Below, in pieces: positions 1 to 10,474 of a stretch of DNA of 64,000 bases. The DNA comes from Pseudomonas protegens. Lineage in GTDB: Bacteria > Pseudomonadota > Gammaproteobacteria > Pseudomonadales > Pseudomonadaceae. Within the stretch, counting starts at the first letter, position 1. Every line of letters begins with the position of its first letter. Location of the stretch: positions 2,170,001 through 2,234,000 of the forward strand of contig NZ_CP031396.1 in the NCBI RefSeq assembly GCF_003363755.1, in the 5' to 3' direction. The position numbers were made by a program, and so were the translations under genes. The notes below the pieces were generated by a model, which saw only the letters and a program-made list of their open reading frames with translations, was not told where the DNA came from and did not search any database.

Positions 1-732
1 ACGGGCCTTGAGCCCCTCGAAGTGCACACGGGACTCTTCATCCAGGTAGTCGGCCAGCTTGGGCGCGTCCACCAGTACGGCTTGAGTGTCCGGATTCTTG
101 GTATCGAGCACGCGCAGAGGGTTGGTCTTCAGGCGACGCTGGCTGTCTTCGTCCAGCTTGTCCATGCGCGCCGACAGGAACGCCACCAGCGCGTCGCGAT
201 AACGTGCGCGGGCCTCAGCAGTGCCCAGGCTGTTGAGTTCGAGCTTGACCGCATCACGGATGCCCAGCTCGCCCCACAGGCGCCAGGTCAGCACGATCAG
301 TTCAGCATCAATGTCCGGACCGTCGAGGTTGAAAACCTCGCAACCAATCTGGTGGAACTGGCGATAACGGCCTTTCTGAGGGCGCTCGTGACGGAACATC
401 GGGCCGATGTACCAGAGCTTCTGCACCTGGCCACCGCCAGTGATGCCGTGCTCGAGTACAGCGCGGACGCACGCCGCAGTGCCTTCCGGACGCAGGGTCA
501 GGGAATCACCGTTGCGGTCTTCGAAGGTGTACATCTCTTTTTCGACGATGTCGGTCACTTCGCCAATGGAGCGCTTGAACAGCTCGGTGAACTCGACGAT
601 CGGCATGCGGATCTGCTTGTAACCGTAGTTATCCAGCAGACGCGCCACAGTGCCCTCGAAATAACGCCACAGGGGGGTCTGCTCGGGCAGGATGTCATTC
701 ATGCCACGAATGGCTTGCAGAGACTTGCTCAC
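1..732 (-). CDS. hisS: Histidyl-tRNA synthetase, C-terminus beyond window
   Basis: Class II aminoacyl-tRNA synthetase that charges tRNA-His in the cytoplasm. The visible N-terminal 244 residues begin [17 protein letters not shown], typical of HisRS, and contain class II motif 2 ([18 protein letters not shown]). The gene starts with GTG at 732 and runs off the left edge, so the anticodon-binding domain is not seen. It lies 23 bases after ispG in the same direction, the usual Pseudomonas order. The plus-strand reading frame over the same bases is a high-GC shadow. Confidence 0.95.
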   Translation of the reverse strand, partial: MSKSLQAIRGMNDILPEQTPLWRYFEGTVARLLDNYGYKQIRMPIVEFTELFKRSIGEVTDIVEKEMYTFEDRNGDSLTLRPEGTAACVRAVLEHGITGGGQVQKLWYIGPMFRHERPQKGRYRQFHQIGCEVFNLDGPDIDAELIVLTWRLWGELGIRDAVKLELNSLGTAEARARYRDALVAFLSARMDKLDEDSQRRLKTNPLRVLDTKNPDTQAVLVDAPKLADYLDEESRVHFEGLKAR

Positions 733-755
733 AAAAAATCCTTAAATACGTTCGG

Positions 756-1865
756 TTAGCCGCGAGCGATAAGCGCTGCGTCGGCTTCGACCTTTTCGGC
801 CGCCTTCTGCCGGATCAGCTTTTCAAGCTCGTCCACCAGATTGTCATTGGTCAGTTTCTGTGCAGGCTTGCCGTCGATGTAGATCAGATTCGGAGTACCA
901 CCGGTCAGGCCGATATGCGCCTCTTTGGCTTCACCCGGGCCGTTGACCACACAACCGATCACCGCGACATCCAACGGCACCAGCAAGTCTTCCAGGCGCC
1001 CTTCCAGTTCGTTCATGGTTTTCACCACATCGAAATTCTGCCGCGAGCAGCTCGGGCAAGCGATGAAGTTGATGCCACGGGAACGCAGGTGCAGGGACTT
1101 GAGAATGTCGTAGCCGACCTTCACTTCCTCGACCGGGTCGGCCGCCAACGAGATGCGAATGGTATCGCCAATGCCTTCGGCCAGCAGCATACCGAGGCCG
1201 ACGGCGGATTTCACCGTGCCTGAACGCAATCCGCCGGCTTCGGTGATCCCCAGGTGCAGAGGCTGGATGATTTCCTTGGCCAGCAAGCGATAGGCTTCGA
1301 CGGCCATAAACACGTCGGACGCCTTCACGCTGACCTTGAAGTCCTGGAAATTCAGGCGTTCAAGGTGCTCGACGTGGCGCAGTGCCGACTCAACCAGCGC
1401 TGCTGGAGTCGGTTCGCCGTACTTTTTCTGCAGATCTTTTTCCAGGGAGCCGGCGTTGACCCCGATACGGATCGGAATTCCGCGGTCACGGGCGGCATCC
1501 ACCACCGCACGCACCCGGTCTTCGCGACCGATGTTGCCGGGGTTGATCCGCAGGCAATCCACACCCAGCTCAGCTACGCGCAGGGCGATCTTGTAGTCGA
1601 AGTGAATGTCGGCCACCAGCGGCACCTTGACCTGCTGCTTGATGCGGCCGAACGCTTCGGCGGCGTCCATGTCCGGCACCGAGACCCGCACGATGTCGAC
1701 ACCGGCAGCTTCAAGGCGGTTGATCTGGGCGACGGTTGCGGCCACGTCGTTGGTGTCGCTGTTGGTCATGCTCTGCACCGCAATCGGGGCATCGCCACCG
1801 ACCGGTACCGAGCCGACCCAGATCTTGCGGGACTCGCGACGTTTGATTGGAGATTCGCCGTGCAT
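756..1865 (-). CDS. ispG: 4-hydroxy-3-methylbut-2-en-1-yl diphosphate synthase (flavodoxin)
   Basis: Penultimate enzyme of the MEP isoprenoid pathway; it reductively opens the cyclic diphosphate MEcPP to HMBPP using a [4Fe-4S] cluster. The 369-residue length is normal for the bacterial two-domain form. The N-terminal TIM barrel begins with the typical [20 protein letters not shown]. The C-terminal cluster-binding domain shows [11 protein letters not shown] and [16 protein letters not shown], supplying the cluster cysteines. It sits between rodZ (3 bases upstream) and hisS, so the three genes are probably cotranscribed. Confidence 0.97.
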   Translation of the reverse strand: MHGESPIKRRESRKIWVGSVPVGGDAPIAVQSMTNSDTNDVAATVAQINRLEAAGVDIVRVSVPDMDAAEAFGRIKQQVKVPLVADIHFDYKIALRVAELGVDCLRINPGNIGREDRVRAVVDAARDRGIPIRIGVNAGSLEKDLQKKYGEPTPAALVESALRHVEHLERLNFQDFKVSVKASDVFMAVEAYRLLAKEIIQPLHLGITEAGGLRSGTVKSAVGLGMLLAEGIGDTIRISLAADPVEEVKVGYDILKSLHLRSRGINFIACPSCSRQNFDVVKTMNELEGRLEDLLVPLDVAVIGCVVNGPGEAKEAHIGLTGGTPNLIYIDGKPAQKLTNDNLVDELEKLIRQKAAEKVEADAALIARG

Positions 1866-1868
1866 GAC

Positions 1869-2894
1869 TTATTGACCTAACTTCAGGCGAGCGGTCTCGC
1901 CACTGGTGAACGGGGCGATATCCACCGCCTGACCGTTGTAAGAAATTTGTGCGCCACGGGCATACCCCAGACGTACGGCAAATGGCGGCTTGCCGCTAAC
2001 ATCGACCGTTTCACCCTTGCGCTTCAGGGCACTGAGCAGAATCTTGCCATTGCCATCGATGACCTGGGCCCAGCAATCGGCACTGAACTGGATCTGCACC
2101 TGGCCCGCCCCGGCAACCGGAGAGGTAGGCGCCGCTGCAGTGGCAGGATTCGCTGGCGTAGCGGGTACGACAGCCGGAACCGGCGCCTGAACTGCAGGTG
2201 CGCTGACAACCGGCGCAACAGCCGGGGCAGCATGCGCAGGAGCGGTCGGAGTCGCAGGGGTCGCAATCGGAGCCGACGTTGCAGGCGCCACTGGATTGGC
2301 AGGCGCCTCAGCGGCAGCCAGGCTCTGAGTTTGCGCGGCGTTGTCCTGGGCTTCGCTCTGACCTTCGGCGACGGCCTGGTCTTCCGGTTCGTCGATTGGA
2401 TGGATCTGCGTGGTGCCGTCGGCACCCTCAACCTCAACGTGCTCGGGACTCAAGGAGATCGGCTCCTTGCCGCGCAAGGAGGACTGATCCTGCCACCAGA
2501 TGAAACCGCCACCCACCACGGCCACCAACAGCAGCAAGCTGACGATGCGCAGGATGGTGTGGGAAACCCGTACCGGCTCTTCGATACGACCCAGGGCATG
2601 AACGCTGCTGCCTTGGGAGTCGGTACCGGTGTATTGATCGAATTCCTGTACCAGGATGGCCTGGTCCATGCCCAGCAATTTGGCGTAGGCACGGATATAG
2701 CCCCGAGCAAAGGTATGCCCTGGCAGTTTGTCGAACGCGCCGGCTTCCAGATTGCTCAGGGAGCTCACGGTGAGGTTGAGCTTGTGGGCCACTTCAGCCA
2801 GCGACCAACCATTGCTTTCGCGGGCCTGACGCAGGGTCTCACCGGGGTTTACGCGAGTCACTGCTTGAACTTCGGGATGCGCCGCTTTCATCAT
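1869..2894 (-). CDS. rodZ: RodZ-type cytoskeletal membrane protein (HTH + DUF4115)
   Basis: Bitopic inner-membrane protein that links MreB filaments to the elongation machinery and maintains rod shape. In order: a cytoplasmic helix-turn-helix domain at about residues 18-85 (ETLRQARESNGWSLAEVAHK), a single transmembrane helix at about 113-134, a long Ala/Pro/Thr-rich periplasmic linker at about 175-265, and a C-terminal DUF4115 beta domain (VQIQFSADCWAQVIDGNGK). The ATG overlaps the pilF stop codon (ATGA), so translation is probably coupled. Placement between pilF and ispG is the normal Pseudomonas arrangement. Confidence 0.93.
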   Translation of the reverse strand: MMKAAHPEVQAVTRVNPGETLRQARESNGWSLAEVAHKLNLTVSSLSNLEAGAFDKLPGHTFARGYIRAYAKLLGMDQAILVQEFDQYTGTDSQGSSVHALGRIEEPVRVSHTILRIVSLLLLVAVVGGGFIWWQDQSSLRGKEPISLSPEHVEVEGADGTTQIHPIDEPEDQAVAEGQSEAQDNAAQTQSLAAAEAPANPVAPATSAPIATPATPTAPAHAAPAVAPVVSAPAVQAPVPAVVPATPANPATAAAPTSPVAGAGQVQIQFSADCWAQVIDGNGKILLSALKRKGETVDVSGKPPFAVRLGYARGAQISYNGQAVDIAPFTSGETARLKLGQ

Positions 2895-3649
2895 TGCTCC
2901 GACAGGTATTGCTGATATTCCGGCGTACCGGGATAAAGTCGTTTTAGTTGCAGGCCGTAACTGGCGGCCTTGTCGCGATCTTCGAACACCGTTGCCAGCC
3001 GAACGCCGAGCAATAGACTACGTGCATTTTGCTCGCCGAGCAGGCTAAAACGATCGTAATAGTCGCGCGCGGGCACATAATGCCTGTCTTCGTAAGACAA
3101 CTCAGCCATTTCCAGCAATGCGCGGGGCTGTTGGTGATTCAGGCGCAGGGCTTTTTCCAGTTGCAGTTGGGCCAGCTCACGCTGGCCCAGCTTGGAAGCG
3201 GTCATACCGAGGTTTTCGAACACCCGGGAACGCTCGGGGTACAGAGTATCAGCAGCGGCCTGCTCGAAGCGCTGATAAGCCTCTTTGTAACGTTTTTCTT
3301 CGAACAGGAAGCTGCCGTAGTTGTTGAGGATACGCGCACTGTCCGGACGGGCCGCCAGGGCTTGGCGAAAGTGCTCATCGGCCAGCGCAGGCTCCATCTC
3401 GGCCTGGAACACCAGCGCCAGAGCGGCGTTGGCATCAGCATCGGCAGGCGCCAGCTCCAGGGCCTTTTTCAACGGCACCTTGGCCCTTTCGCTCATCCCC
3501 TGCTGCAGATACCCCAGGCCCAGCTGTACGTAGGCCTCGCGCGCCTCATCACGGCCCTTGCTGGTGTTCATCGGACTGGAATCACCCGACAGAACACAGC
3601 CAGCACAGAGACTGGCAACAAGCAGGAGCAGCGCGAAGCGCAGGGTCAT
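2891..3649 (-). CDS. pilF: Type IV pilus biogenesis lipoprotein PilF/PilW (TPR)
   Basis: Outer-membrane pilotin needed for assembly of the PilQ secretin and so for type IV pili. The N-terminus is a lipoprotein signal (MTLRFALLLLVASLCAGC, lipobox LCAGC with Cys18). The remainder is tandem tetratricopeptide repeats (for example AREAYVQLGLGYLQQGMSER and ARILNNYGSFLFEEKRYKEA). The 252-residue length matches the family. It is flanked by rlmN upstream (12 bases) and rodZ downstream (ATGA overlap), the conserved order in Pseudomonas. Confidence 0.93.
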   Translation of the reverse strand: MTLRFALLLLVASLCAGCVLSGDSSPMNTSKGRDEAREAYVQLGLGYLQQGMSERAKVPLKKALELAPADADANAALALVFQAEMEPALADEHFRQALAARPDSARILNNYGSFLFEEKRYKEAYQRFEQAAADTLYPERSRVFENLGMTASKLGQRELAQLQLEKALRLNHQQPRALLEMAELSYEDRHYVPARDYYDRFSLLGEQNARSLLLGVRLATVFEDRDKAASYGLQLKRLYPGTPEYQQYLSEQ

Positions 3650-3661
3650 GGAGATCCTCTC

Positions 3662-4810
3662 TCAGGTACGGGTCGCGGCGCTTTGCGGCATATCGGCGTC
3701 GGCGCTCAGCTCACGCACGGCGATATAGCGTTCGCTACGGCGGGTGCGGTCCAGCACCTGCCCGACCAACTGACCGCAGGCGGCATCGATGTCTTCACCG
3801 CGAGTCGTACGCACGGTGACATTGAAACCGGCATGATGCAGTTGGTCCTGGAAACGACGAATGGCGTTGTTGCTCGGACGCTCGTAACCGGAATGAGGGA
3901 ACGGGTTGAACGGGATCAGGTTGATCTTGCAAGGAATGTCCTTGAGCAACTCGATCATCTCAACCGCGTGTTCCAGCTTGTCGTTGACGTCCTTGAGCAG
4001 GGTGTACTCGATGGTCAGCACGCGCTTCTCGCCCAGGGAGGACATGTAGCGCTGGCAGGACTCCAGGAGCATCTTCAGCGGGTACTTCTTGTTGATCGGC
4101 ACCAACTGGTTGCGCAGCGCATCGTTGGGTGCGTGCAGGGACAACGCCAGGGACACGTCGATGTGCTTGGCCAGCTCATCGATCATCGGCACCACGCCGG
4201 AGGTGGACAGGGTCACACGGCGCTTGGAAATGCCGTAGCCCAGGTCGTCCATCATCAGGTGCATGGCGGCGATGACGTTGTCGAAGTTCAGCAGCGGCTC
4301 ACCCATGCCCATCATCACCACGTTGGTGATGGCACGGTCGACGGTTGCCGGGACGCTGCCAAAGGATTTGTTGGCAATCCACACCTGGCCGATGACTTCG
4401 GCGGCGGTGAGGTTGCTATTGAAGCCTTGCTTGCCGGTGGAGCAGAAACTGCAATCCAGGGCACAGCCTGCCTGGGACGAAACGCACAGAGTGCCGCGCT
4501 TGCCCTGGGGAATGTACACGGTCTCGACGCAGCTGCCGGACGCCACGCGCACCACCCATTTGCGGGTGCCGTCGCTGGAGATGTCCTCGCTGACCACTTC
4601 CGGACCGCGAATCTCGGCAACGGCCTTGAGCTTCTCGCGCAAAGCCTTGCCGACATTCGTCATGGCGTCGAAATCATCGACGCCAAAGTGGTGAATCCAT
4701 TTCATTACCTGACCGGCACGGAAACGCTTCTCCCCGATTGAGTCGAAGAATTTCTCCATTTCCGGTTGAGTCAACCCCAACAGGTTAGTTTTGCCGATCG
4801 ATGTAGTCAT
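3662..4810 (-). CDS. rlmN: Dual-specificity 23S rRNA (adenine2503-C2) / tRNA (adenine37-C2) methyltransferase
   Basis: Radical SAM enzyme that methylates C2 of A2503 in 23S rRNA and A37 in some tRNAs. The radical SAM cluster motif CALDCSFC (CxxxCxxC) is present, as is the C-terminal catalytic Cys in [14 protein letters not shown]. The preferred start gives 382 residues beginning [17 protein letters not shown]; an alternative start five codons upstream (4825) is possible. It lies between ndk and pilF on the same strand, as in other pseudomonads. Confidence 0.95.
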   Translation of the reverse strand: MTTSIGKTNLLGLTQPEMEKFFDSIGEKRFRAGQVMKWIHHFGVDDFDAMTNVGKALREKLKAVAEIRGPEVVSEDISSDGTRKWVVRVASGSCVETVYIPQGKRGTLCVSSQAGCALDCSFCSTGKQGFNSNLTAAEVIGQVWIANKSFGSVPATVDRAITNVVMMGMGEPLLNFDNVIAAMHLMMDDLGYGISKRRVTLSTSGVVPMIDELAKHIDVSLALSLHAPNDALRNQLVPINKKYPLKMLLESCQRYMSSLGEKRVLTIEYTLLKDVNDKLEHAVEMIELLKDIPCKINLIPFNPFPHSGYERPSNNAIRRFQDQLHHAGFNVTVRTTRGEDIDAACGQLVGQVLDRTRRSERYIAVRELSADADMPQSAATRT

Positions 4811-4838
4811 GGTCTCACCCCTCACTCGCCAGCCTTAC

Positions 4839-5264
4839 TCAGCGAGCGGTTACTTCAGTAGCTGCGAAGAAGTAAGCGATTTCGCGAGCAGCGGCAGCTT
4901 CGGAGTCCGAACCGTGAACGGCGTTGGCGTCGATGGACTCGGCGAAGTCAGCACGGATGGTGCCGGCAGCAGCTTCTTTAGGGTTGGTAGCGCCCATCAG
5001 CTCACGGTTGCGAGCAATGGCGTTTTCGCCTTCCAGAACCTGAACAACAACTGGGCCGGAAGTCATGAAGGCAACCAGTTCGCCGAAGAAGCCACGCTCG
5101 CTGTGCTCAGCGTAGAAGCCTTCAGCTTCAGCCTTGGACAGTTGCTTCATTTTCGAAGCTACAACGCGCAGGCCGGCTTCTTCAAAACGGGAAACGATCT
5201 TGCCGATAACGTTTTTTGCAACAGCGTCAGGCTTGATGATGGAGAAAGTACGTTGAACAGCCAT
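4839..5264 (-). CDS. ndk: Nucleoside diphosphate kinase
   Basis: Transfers the gamma phosphate between NTPs and NDPs through a phosphohistidine and so balances nucleotide pools. The 141 residues begin [21 protein letters not shown] and contain the active-site NAVHGSDS motif with the catalytic His, so the gene is intact. It follows the isc operon terminator and precedes rlmN. A TATAAT sequence in the upstream hairpin loop (5312-5317, minus strand) may be its -10 element. Confidence 0.97.
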   Translation of the reverse strand: MAVQRTFSIIKPDAVAKNVIGKIVSRFEEAGLRVVASKMKQLSKAEAEGFYAEHSERGFFGELVAFMTSGPVVVQVLEGENAIARNRELMGATNPKEAAAGTIRADFAESIDANAVHGSDSEAAAAREIAYFFAATEVTAR

Positions 5265-5301
5265 GGTGTAACTCCAGAAACGGTGATTAAAGCGAAAAAT
5301 T

Positions 5302-5326
5302 AAACCCGCGAATTATACGCGGGTTT
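5302..5326 (-). terminator. Intrinsic terminator of the isc operon
   Basis: A perfect 9-base inverted repeat, AAACCCGCG / CGCGGGTTT with a 7-base loop, is followed on the minus strand by a T-rich tract (TTTAATTTTT). It lies just past the iscX stop and before ndk. The loop itself reads TATAAT on the minus strand, so the same DNA may carry an ndk -10 box. Confidence 0.75.
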
Positions 5327-5358
5327 ATAGGGATTGCCTAACTGCGTAGCCCGCGGAT

Positions 5359-5559
5359 TCAGTCCGCTTCGTCGATCCAGGCGGCCTGAATTGCTTCAAG
5401 AACCTTCTCGCCTCCGCGAGCCGGATCGTCGCTGAACTCTGGCAGTGCCAGAACCCATTGGTGCAAGTCGACAAAGTTCACATAACGCGGATCCACATCC
5501 GGCTTGGAATCAGCCAGCTGGATCGCGATTTCCAGTACATCAACCCACTTCAGACTCAT
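5359..5559 (-). CDS. iscX: Fe-S cluster assembly protein IscX
   Basis: Small acidic protein (66 residues, MSLKWVDVLEIAIQLADSKPDVDP) that binds IscS and modulates cysteine desulfurase activity and iron delivery. Length and sequence match the YfhJ/IscX family. It is the last gene of the isc operon, 14 bases after fdx, and is followed by the hairpin at 5302-5326. Confidence 0.96.
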   Translation of the reverse strand: MSLKWVDVLEIAIQLADSKPDVDPRYVNFVDLHQWVLALPEFSDDPARGGEKVLEAIQAAWIDEAD

Positions 5560-5573
5560 GACGACTCCTTGAA

Positions 5574-5915
5574 TCAGTGCGGCGCTTCGGCGGCATGGTT
5601 GAGTGAGTACTTGGGAATTTCAACGGTCAGGTCTTCATCGCCAACGATGGCCTGGCACGACAGGCGCGACTGTGCTTCCAGGCCCCAGGCCTTGTCCAGC
5701 AAGTCTTCTTCCAGCTCGTCGGCTTCGTTCAGCGAGTCAAACCCTTCACGAATGATGCAGTGGCAGGTAGTGCAGGCGCAGACGCCGCCGCAGGCGCTCT
5801 CGATCTCGATGTGGTTGTCGTGGGCCACGTCGAGCACCGAAACACCAGGCTCGACCTCGACAACCAGACCGTCCGGGCAGAACACGGCGTGTGGCAGAAA
5901 AATGATCTGCGGCAT
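5574..5915 (-). CDS. fdx: ISC-system [2Fe-2S] ferredoxin
   Basis: Adrenodoxin-type ferredoxin that supplies electrons for Fe-S cluster assembly on IscU. The cysteine pattern CGGVCACTTC followed downstream by SRLSCQAIV provides the four ligands of a [2Fe-2S] cluster. The 113-residue length is normal. It lies three bases after hscA in the isc operon. Confidence 0.97.
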   Translation of the reverse strand: MPQIIFLPHAVFCPDGLVVEVEPGVSVLDVAHDNHIEIESACGGVCACTTCHCIIREGFDSLNEADELEEDLLDKAWGLEAQSRLSCQAIVGDEDLTVEIPKYSLNHAAEAPH

Positions 5916-5918
5916 CAG

Positions 5919-7781
5919 TTATTCCTCGATTTCATTCAGGTTGCGCCCCGCCAACGCGGCTTTCACCGTCGAATCCAGGCGGCGGGCAGCAAAGGCATCG
6001 GTCACTTGCGACAGACGCTTGGTCTGCTGCTCGATGGCGTAACCATCGGTACCACGCATCAATTCACTCAGCTCCTGCATCTGCAGTTCGATGACCATGC
6101 GCTCTTCAGCGTCCAGCAGGCGGTCACCGTCAGCATCCAGGGCGCCCTGCACAGCCTCGATCAGGCGCTGGGCATCAACCTGCTGCTCACGCAGCACGCG
6201 GGCCACCTTGTCGTCACCGGCGTACTGGAAGGAGTCCTTGAGCATCTTGGCGATTTCGCCGTCGGTCAGGCCGTAGGACGGCTTGACCTGAATGCTGGCT
6301 TCAACACCCGAACCCAGCTCTCGGGCAGAGACACTGAGCAGGCCATCGGCGTCGACCTGGAAGGTCACGCGAATCTTCGCGGCACCAGCCACCATCGGCG
6401 GGATGCCACGCAGCTCGAAGCGCGCCAGGGAGCGGCAGTCACTGATCAACTCGCGCTCGCCCTGCAGCACATGAATCATCATGGCCGTCTGGCCATCCTT
6501 GTAGGTGGTGAAGTCCTGGGCACGGGCAACCGGGATGGTGGTGTTACGCGGAATCACCTTCTCCATCAGCCCGCCCATGGTTTCCAACCCCAACGACAGC
6601 GGAATCACGTCCAGCAGCAGCAATTCACCCCCTTCGCGCTTGTTGCCCGCGAGGGTATCGGCCTGGATCGCGGCACCAATGGCCACCACTTGATCCGGAT
6701 CGATCTCGGTCAACGGCTGGCGACCAAACATTTCAGCCACCGCTTCACGCACACGCGGCACGCGGGTCGAACCGCCCACCATGACCACTGCCTGCACTTC
6801 GTCCAGCTCGACATTGGAGTCGCGAACGGCACGACGGCAGGCCTTGAGGCTGCGGGCAACCATAGGCTCGATCAGGGCGTCGAAGGCCTCGCGAGTCAGG
6901 GCGGCGCGCCAATCGCCATGCACCACTTCCACGGATGCAGCACCGGTCAGGGCTTCCTTGGCCGCACAGGCGGTTTGCAACAGATTGCGCTGGGTGCCTG
7001 GGTCCAGGTCGGCGGACAGGCCCGCGCCCTCGATGATCCAGCCGGCAATGGCGTGATCGAAGTCGTCGCCACCCAGGGCCGTATCGCCACCAGTAGCCAG
7101 CACCTCGAAGACACCGCCGGTCAGGCGCAGGATGGAAATATCGAAGGTACCGCCGCCCAGGTCATAGATCGCCACCACACCCTCGGCGTGCTGATCCAGA
7201 CCGTAAGCCACGGCAGCTGCGGTCGGCTCGTTGAGCAGGCGCAGCACATTCAGGCCAGCCAGTTTGGCCGCATCCTTGGTGGCTTGACGCTGGGCATCAT
7301 CGAAATAGGCCGGAACGGTAATCACCGCACCTACCAGCTCGCCCCCCAGGGCCGCCTCAGCACGCTGACGCAAGACCTTGAGCACTTCAGCCGATACCTC
7401 CACCGGGCTTTTCGGCCCCTGGATGGTCTCGATGAACGGCATATGCGACTCACCATCAACGAAGCGATAAGGCAGTTGCTCACCCAATTGCTTGACGTCG
7501 GACAGGCCGCGCCCCATCAGGCGTTTGACCGAGAGCACAGTGTTCAGGGGATCGCTGGACGCAGCCAGGCGGGCGGATTCACCCACTTCGACGCGGTCGG
7601 CGTGATAACGCACGGCCGACGGCAGAATCACCTGACCCTGCGCGTCAGCCAGAGGCTCGGAAAGACCACTGCGCAAGGCAGCGACCAGCGAATTGGTAGT
7701 GCCCAAGTCGATCCCCACAGCCAGGCGACGCTGGTGCGGTTGAGGACTTTGGCCGGGTTCGGCGATCTGCAGTAGGGCCAT
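5919..7781 (-). CDS. hscA: Fe-S assembly chaperone HscA (Hsp70 family)
   Basis: Specialised Hsp70 ATPase that, with HscB, releases clusters from IscU to acceptor proteins. The nucleotide-binding domain begins [18 protein letters not shown], and the second phosphate loop is seen as [14 protein letters not shown] peptide-binding domain and helical lid follow. The 620 residues match the family and are shorter than DnaK. It sits between hscB and fdx. Confidence 0.97.
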   Translation of the reverse strand: MALLQIAEPGQSPQPHQRRLAVGIDLGTTNSLVAALRSGLSEPLADAQGQVILPSAVRYHADRVEVGESARLAASSDPLNTVLSVKRLMGRGLSDVKQLGEQLPYRFVDGESHMPFIETIQGPKSPVEVSAEVLKVLRQRAEAALGGELVGAVITVPAYFDDAQRQATKDAAKLAGLNVLRLLNEPTAAAVAYGLDQHAEGVVAIYDLGGGTFDISILRLTGGVFEVLATGGDTALGGDDFDHAIAGWIIEGAGLSADLDPGTQRNLLQTACAAKEALTGAASVEVVHGDWRAALTREAFDALIEPMVARSLKACRRAVRDSNVELDEVQAVVMVGGSTRVPRVREAVAEMFGRQPLTEIDPDQVVAIGAAIQADTLAGNKREGGELLLLDVIPLSLGLETMGGLMEKVIPRNTTIPVARAQDFTTYKDGQTAMMIHVLQGERELISDCRSLARFELRGIPPMVAGAAKIRVTFQVDADGLLSVSARELGSGVEASIQVKPSYGLTDGEIAKMLKDSFQYAGDDKVARVLREQQVDAQRLIEAVQGALDADGDRLLDAEERMVIELQMQELSELMRGTDGYAIEQQTKRLSQVTDAFAARRLDSTVKAALAGRNLNEIEE

Positions 7782-7832
7782 GCTTATCTGGACTTATCTG
7801 TATATCAGGCGTGCGACCGGAGCGGCACTGGG

Positions 7833-8354
7833 TTAATCGTCGAGGCGCTCTTCTAACTGGCGCACTTCGTAGGTGAGCTTGTCGAGGAACTGCATGCGCC
7901 GCATCAGGCGTTCGGCCTGCTCGCGTTGCGCTGCATCATCCCAACAGGCTGCGAAGCTTTCGTTCAGTTCATCCTGTGCAGTCTTGAGTCGACGCTTGAA
8001 TGCTGCCACTCCAGCCAGGTCGGCGCTGTCCTGCAAGTCTTCGAGTTCTTCGCGCCATTGCATCTGCTGCAGAAGAAACTCCGGATCATGCACCGTGACT
8101 TCCAGCGGCAACTCACCGCCATTCAAGGCCAGAAGATAACGAGCACGCTTTGGCGGACTCTTGAGGGTCTGGTAAGCCTCGTTGAGGCTTGCCGACTGCT
8201 CCAGGGCCAGACGTTGCTCGCGCTCGGAAGCATCGGCAAAACGGTCTGGATGAACCCCACGCGCCAACTCACGGTAGCGCGCAGCCAACTGCTCGAGATC
8301 CAGACGGAAGCTCGGTTGCAGTTCAAATAAAGCGAAATGACAAGGAGTACCCAC
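7833..8354 (-). CDS. hscB: Fe-S assembly co-chaperone HscB (J-domain)
   Basis: J-domain protein that recruits IscU to HscA and stimulates its ATPase. The HPD motif ([14 protein letters not shown]) is intact and is followed by the C-terminal IscU-binding helices. A GTG start at 8354 gives 173 residues beginning [19 protein letters not shown], which matches known HscB N-termini; the longer open frame to 8393 adds 13 residues that do not look conserved. It lies 8 bases after iscA. Confidence 0.93.
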   Translation of the reverse strand: MGTPCHFALFELQPSFRLDLEQLAARYRELARGVHPDRFADASEREQRLALEQSASLNEAYQTLKSPPKRARYLLALNGGELPLEVTVHDPEFLLQQMQWREELEDLQDSADLAGVAAFKRRLKTAQDELNESFAACWDDAAQREQAERLMRRMQFLDKLTYEVRQLEERLDD

Positions 8355-8362
8355 AAGAAGCC

Positions 8363-8686
8363 TCAGATGTTGAAGCTTTCGCCGCAGCCACATTCACCGC
8401 GCACGTTGGGGTTGTTGAACTTGAAGCCTTCGTTCAACCCTTCCTTGACGAAATCAAGCTCGGTGCCGTCCAGATAGGTCAGGCTCTTTGGGTCGATGAT
8501 CACTTTCTCGCCGTGACTTTCGAACACCTGATCGTCCTCGCCGATCTCGTCGACGAACTCCAGCACATAGGCAAGGCCGGAACAGCCTGTGGTGCGAACA
8601 CCCAGACGAATCCCATCACCCTTGCCGCGCCCATTGAGGGAGCGTCGCACGTGTTGAGCAGCCGCTTCTGTCATGCTGATAGCCAT
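8363..8686 (-). CDS. iscA: A-type Fe-S carrier IscA
   Basis: A-type scaffold/carrier that delivers clusters from IscU to client enzymes. The three conserved cysteines are seen in [15 protein letters not shown] and in the C-terminal [11 protein letters not shown]. The 107-residue length is standard. It lies between iscU (42 bases upstream) and hscB in the isc operon. Confidence 0.97.
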   Translation of the reverse strand: MAISMTEAAAQHVRRSLNGRGKGDGIRLGVRTTGCSGLAYVLEFVDEIGEDDQVFESHGEKVIIDPKSLTYLDGTELDFVKEGLNEGFKFNNPNVRGECGCGESFNI

Positions 8687-8728
8687 CGTGACTCCTTACT
8701 TGTCGCCAAATCTGTGAAAGCCGATCGA

Positions 8729-9115
8729 TCAGATCAGGCCTTTCTTCTGCTTGTAGTCGCGAACGGCGGCCTTGATGGCGTCTTCGGCGAGAACCGAGCA
8801 GTGGATCTTCACTGGAGGCAGGGCCAGCTCTTCAGCCAGCTGAGTGTTCTTGATGGTTTCGGCTTCATCCAGCGTCTTGCCCTTCATCCACTCAGTGGCC
8901 AGGGAGCTGGAAGCAATGGCGGAACCGCAGCCATAAGTCTTGAACTTGGCGTCTTCAATGATGCCCTGCTCGTTGACCTTGATCTGCAGGCGCATCACGT
9001 CGCCGCAGGCTGGAGCGCCGACCATGCCGGTGCCGACATCCGGATCTTCCGCGTTCATCTTGCCGACGTTGCGCGGGTTCTCGTAGTGGTCGATGACCTT
9101 TTCGCTGTAAGCCAT
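8729..9115 (-). CDS. iscU: Fe-S scaffold protein IscU
   Basis: Scaffold on which [2Fe-2S] clusters are built from sulfur supplied by IscS. The conserved ligand motifs are present: GAPACGDVMRLQ, YGCGSAIASSSLATEWM and HCSVLAEDAIKAAVRDY. The LPPVK motif recognised by HscA precedes the last cysteine. It is 128 residues, and separated from iscS by 94 bases that contain a hairpin (9151-9192). Confidence 0.98.
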   Translation of the reverse strand: MAYSEKVIDHYENPRNVGKMNAEDPDVGTGMVGAPACGDVMRLQIKVNEQGIIEDAKFKTYGCGSAIASSSLATEWMKGKTLDEAETIKNTQLAEELALPPVKIHCSVLAEDAIKAAVRDYKQKKGLI

Positions 9116-9150
9116 GATTCTTAATCCTCACTCATCAGAGAGTCGCTCTT

Positions 9151-9192
9151 GGGTTCTGCAAATCGCCGTTATCGGGACGCTCTACAGAACCC
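9151..9192 (-). other. Hairpin in the iscS-iscU intercistronic gap
   Basis: A perfect 8-base inverted repeat (GGGTTCTG at 9151-9158, CAGAACCC at 9185-9192) spans most of the untranslated gap between iscS and iscU. No T-tract follows, so it is not a clear terminator. Inferred role: mRNA processing or stabilisation that sets the ratio of IscS to the downstream scaffold proteins. Confidence 0.4.
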
Positions 9193-9209
9193 TGTGCGGC
9201 GACTTATAT

Positions 9210-10424
9210 TCAGTGCGCCGCCCACTCGATCTTCGAGATATCGACGCCATCTTTGTACATGTCCCACAGCGGCGACAGAGCGCGCAGCTTGGTAACGGCT
9301 TCGCAGACTTTCTGCGCCGCGTAATCGATTTCTTCCTCGGTGGTGAAGCGGCCGAAGGTGAAGCGGATCGAGCTGTGAGCCAACTCGTCGTTACGGCCCA
9401 GGGCACGCAGCACGTACGAAGGCTCGAGCGAAGCCGAAGTACAGGCCGAACCGGAAGACACTGCCAGATCCTTGAGGGCCATGATCAGCGACTCGCCTTC
9501 AACGTAGTTGAAGCTCAGGTTCAGGTTGTGCGGTACACGAGCCGTCATGCTGCCATTGATGTACAGCTCTTCCAGGTGTTCAACCTGCTTGTAGAAGCGA
9601 TCGCTCAGGGCCTTGATGCGAGCATTTTCGGCGACCATGTCTTCCTTGGCGACGCGGAAGGCTTCGCCCATGCCGACGATCTGGTGAGTGGCCAGGGTGC
9701 CGGAACGCATGCCGCGTTCGTGACCGCCGCCGTGCATGGTGGCCTCCAGGCGCACGCGAGGCTTGCGGCTGACGTACAGCGCGCCAATACCTTTAGGGCC
9801 GTAGGTCTTGTGGGCAGAGAAGGACATCAGGTCGACTTTCAGGGCCTGCAGGTCGATTTCGACCTTGCCGGTGGACTGAGCGCCGTCGACGTGGAACAGA
9901 ATACCTTTGGAGCGGGTCAACTCGCCGATGGCGGCAATGTCGTTGATGGTGCCGATTTCGTTGTTCACATGCATGATCGAAACCAGGATGGTGTCGTCAC
10001 GCAGGGCCGCTTCAACCATGGCCGGAGTGATCAAGCCATCTTCGCCTGGCTCGATGTAAGTCACTTCAAAGCCTTCACGCTCGAGTTGGCGCATGGTGTC
10101 CAGGACAGCCTTGTGCTCGATTTTCGAGGTAATCAGGTGCTTGCCCTTGGTGTGATAGAAATGCGCGACCCCCTTGATGGCCAGGTTGTCGGACTCGGTT
10201 GCACCGGAGGTCCAGACGATTTCACGCGGATCAGCGTTAACCAGGTCGGCCACTTGGCGACGGGCATTCTCCACCGACTCTTCGGCCTTCCAGCCGAACA
10301 CGTGAGAGCGGGACGCCGGGTTACCGAAGTTTCCGTCGACCAGCAGGCATTCACTCATTTTTTGCGCAACACGCGGATCGACCGGCGTGGTCGCTGAGTA
10401 ATCAAGGTAAATCGGCAATTTCAT
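9210..10424 (-). CDS. iscS: Cysteine desulfurase IscS
   Basis: PLP enzyme that converts cysteine to alanine and hands persulfide sulfur to IscU, tRNA thiolation and cofactor pathways. The PLP lysine lies in [11 protein letters not shown] and the mobile-loop catalytic Cys in [20 protein letters not shown]. The 404 residues begin [19 protein letters not shown] and fit the housekeeping IscS group. It is the second gene of the operon, 50 bases after iscR. Confidence 0.98.
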   Translation of the reverse strand: MKLPIYLDYSATTPVDPRVAQKMSECLLVDGNFGNPASRSHVFGWKAEESVENARRQVADLVNADPREIVWTSGATESDNLAIKGVAHFYHTKGKHLITSKIEHKAVLDTMRQLEREGFEVTYIEPGEDGLITPAMVEAALRDDTILVSIMHVNNEIGTINDIAAIGELTRSKGILFHVDGAQSTGKVEIDLQALKVDLMSFSAHKTYGPKGIGALYVSRKPRVRLEATMHGGGHERGMRSGTLATHQIVGMGEAFRVAKEDMVAENARIKALSDRFYKQVEHLEELYINGSMTARVPHNLNLSFNYVEGESLIMALKDLAVSSGSACTSASLEPSYVLRALGRNDELAHSSIRFTFGRFTTEEEIDYAAQKVCEAVTKLRALSPLWDMYKDGVDISKIEWAAH

Positions 10425-10474
10425 GGACTCTCTCCTAAATCAGGCTGGCTGGCGTGCCGCTAGCTCTTTGGCTG

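Noticed and set aside
3029..4741. A 570-codon plus-strand open frame
   Set aside because: It covers pilF and rlmN on the other strand and has no recognisable domain.
5760..7775. A 671-codon plus-strand open frame
   Set aside because: It lies opposite hscA, which has clear Hsp70 motifs; the opposite frame is His/Gln-rich shadow sequence.
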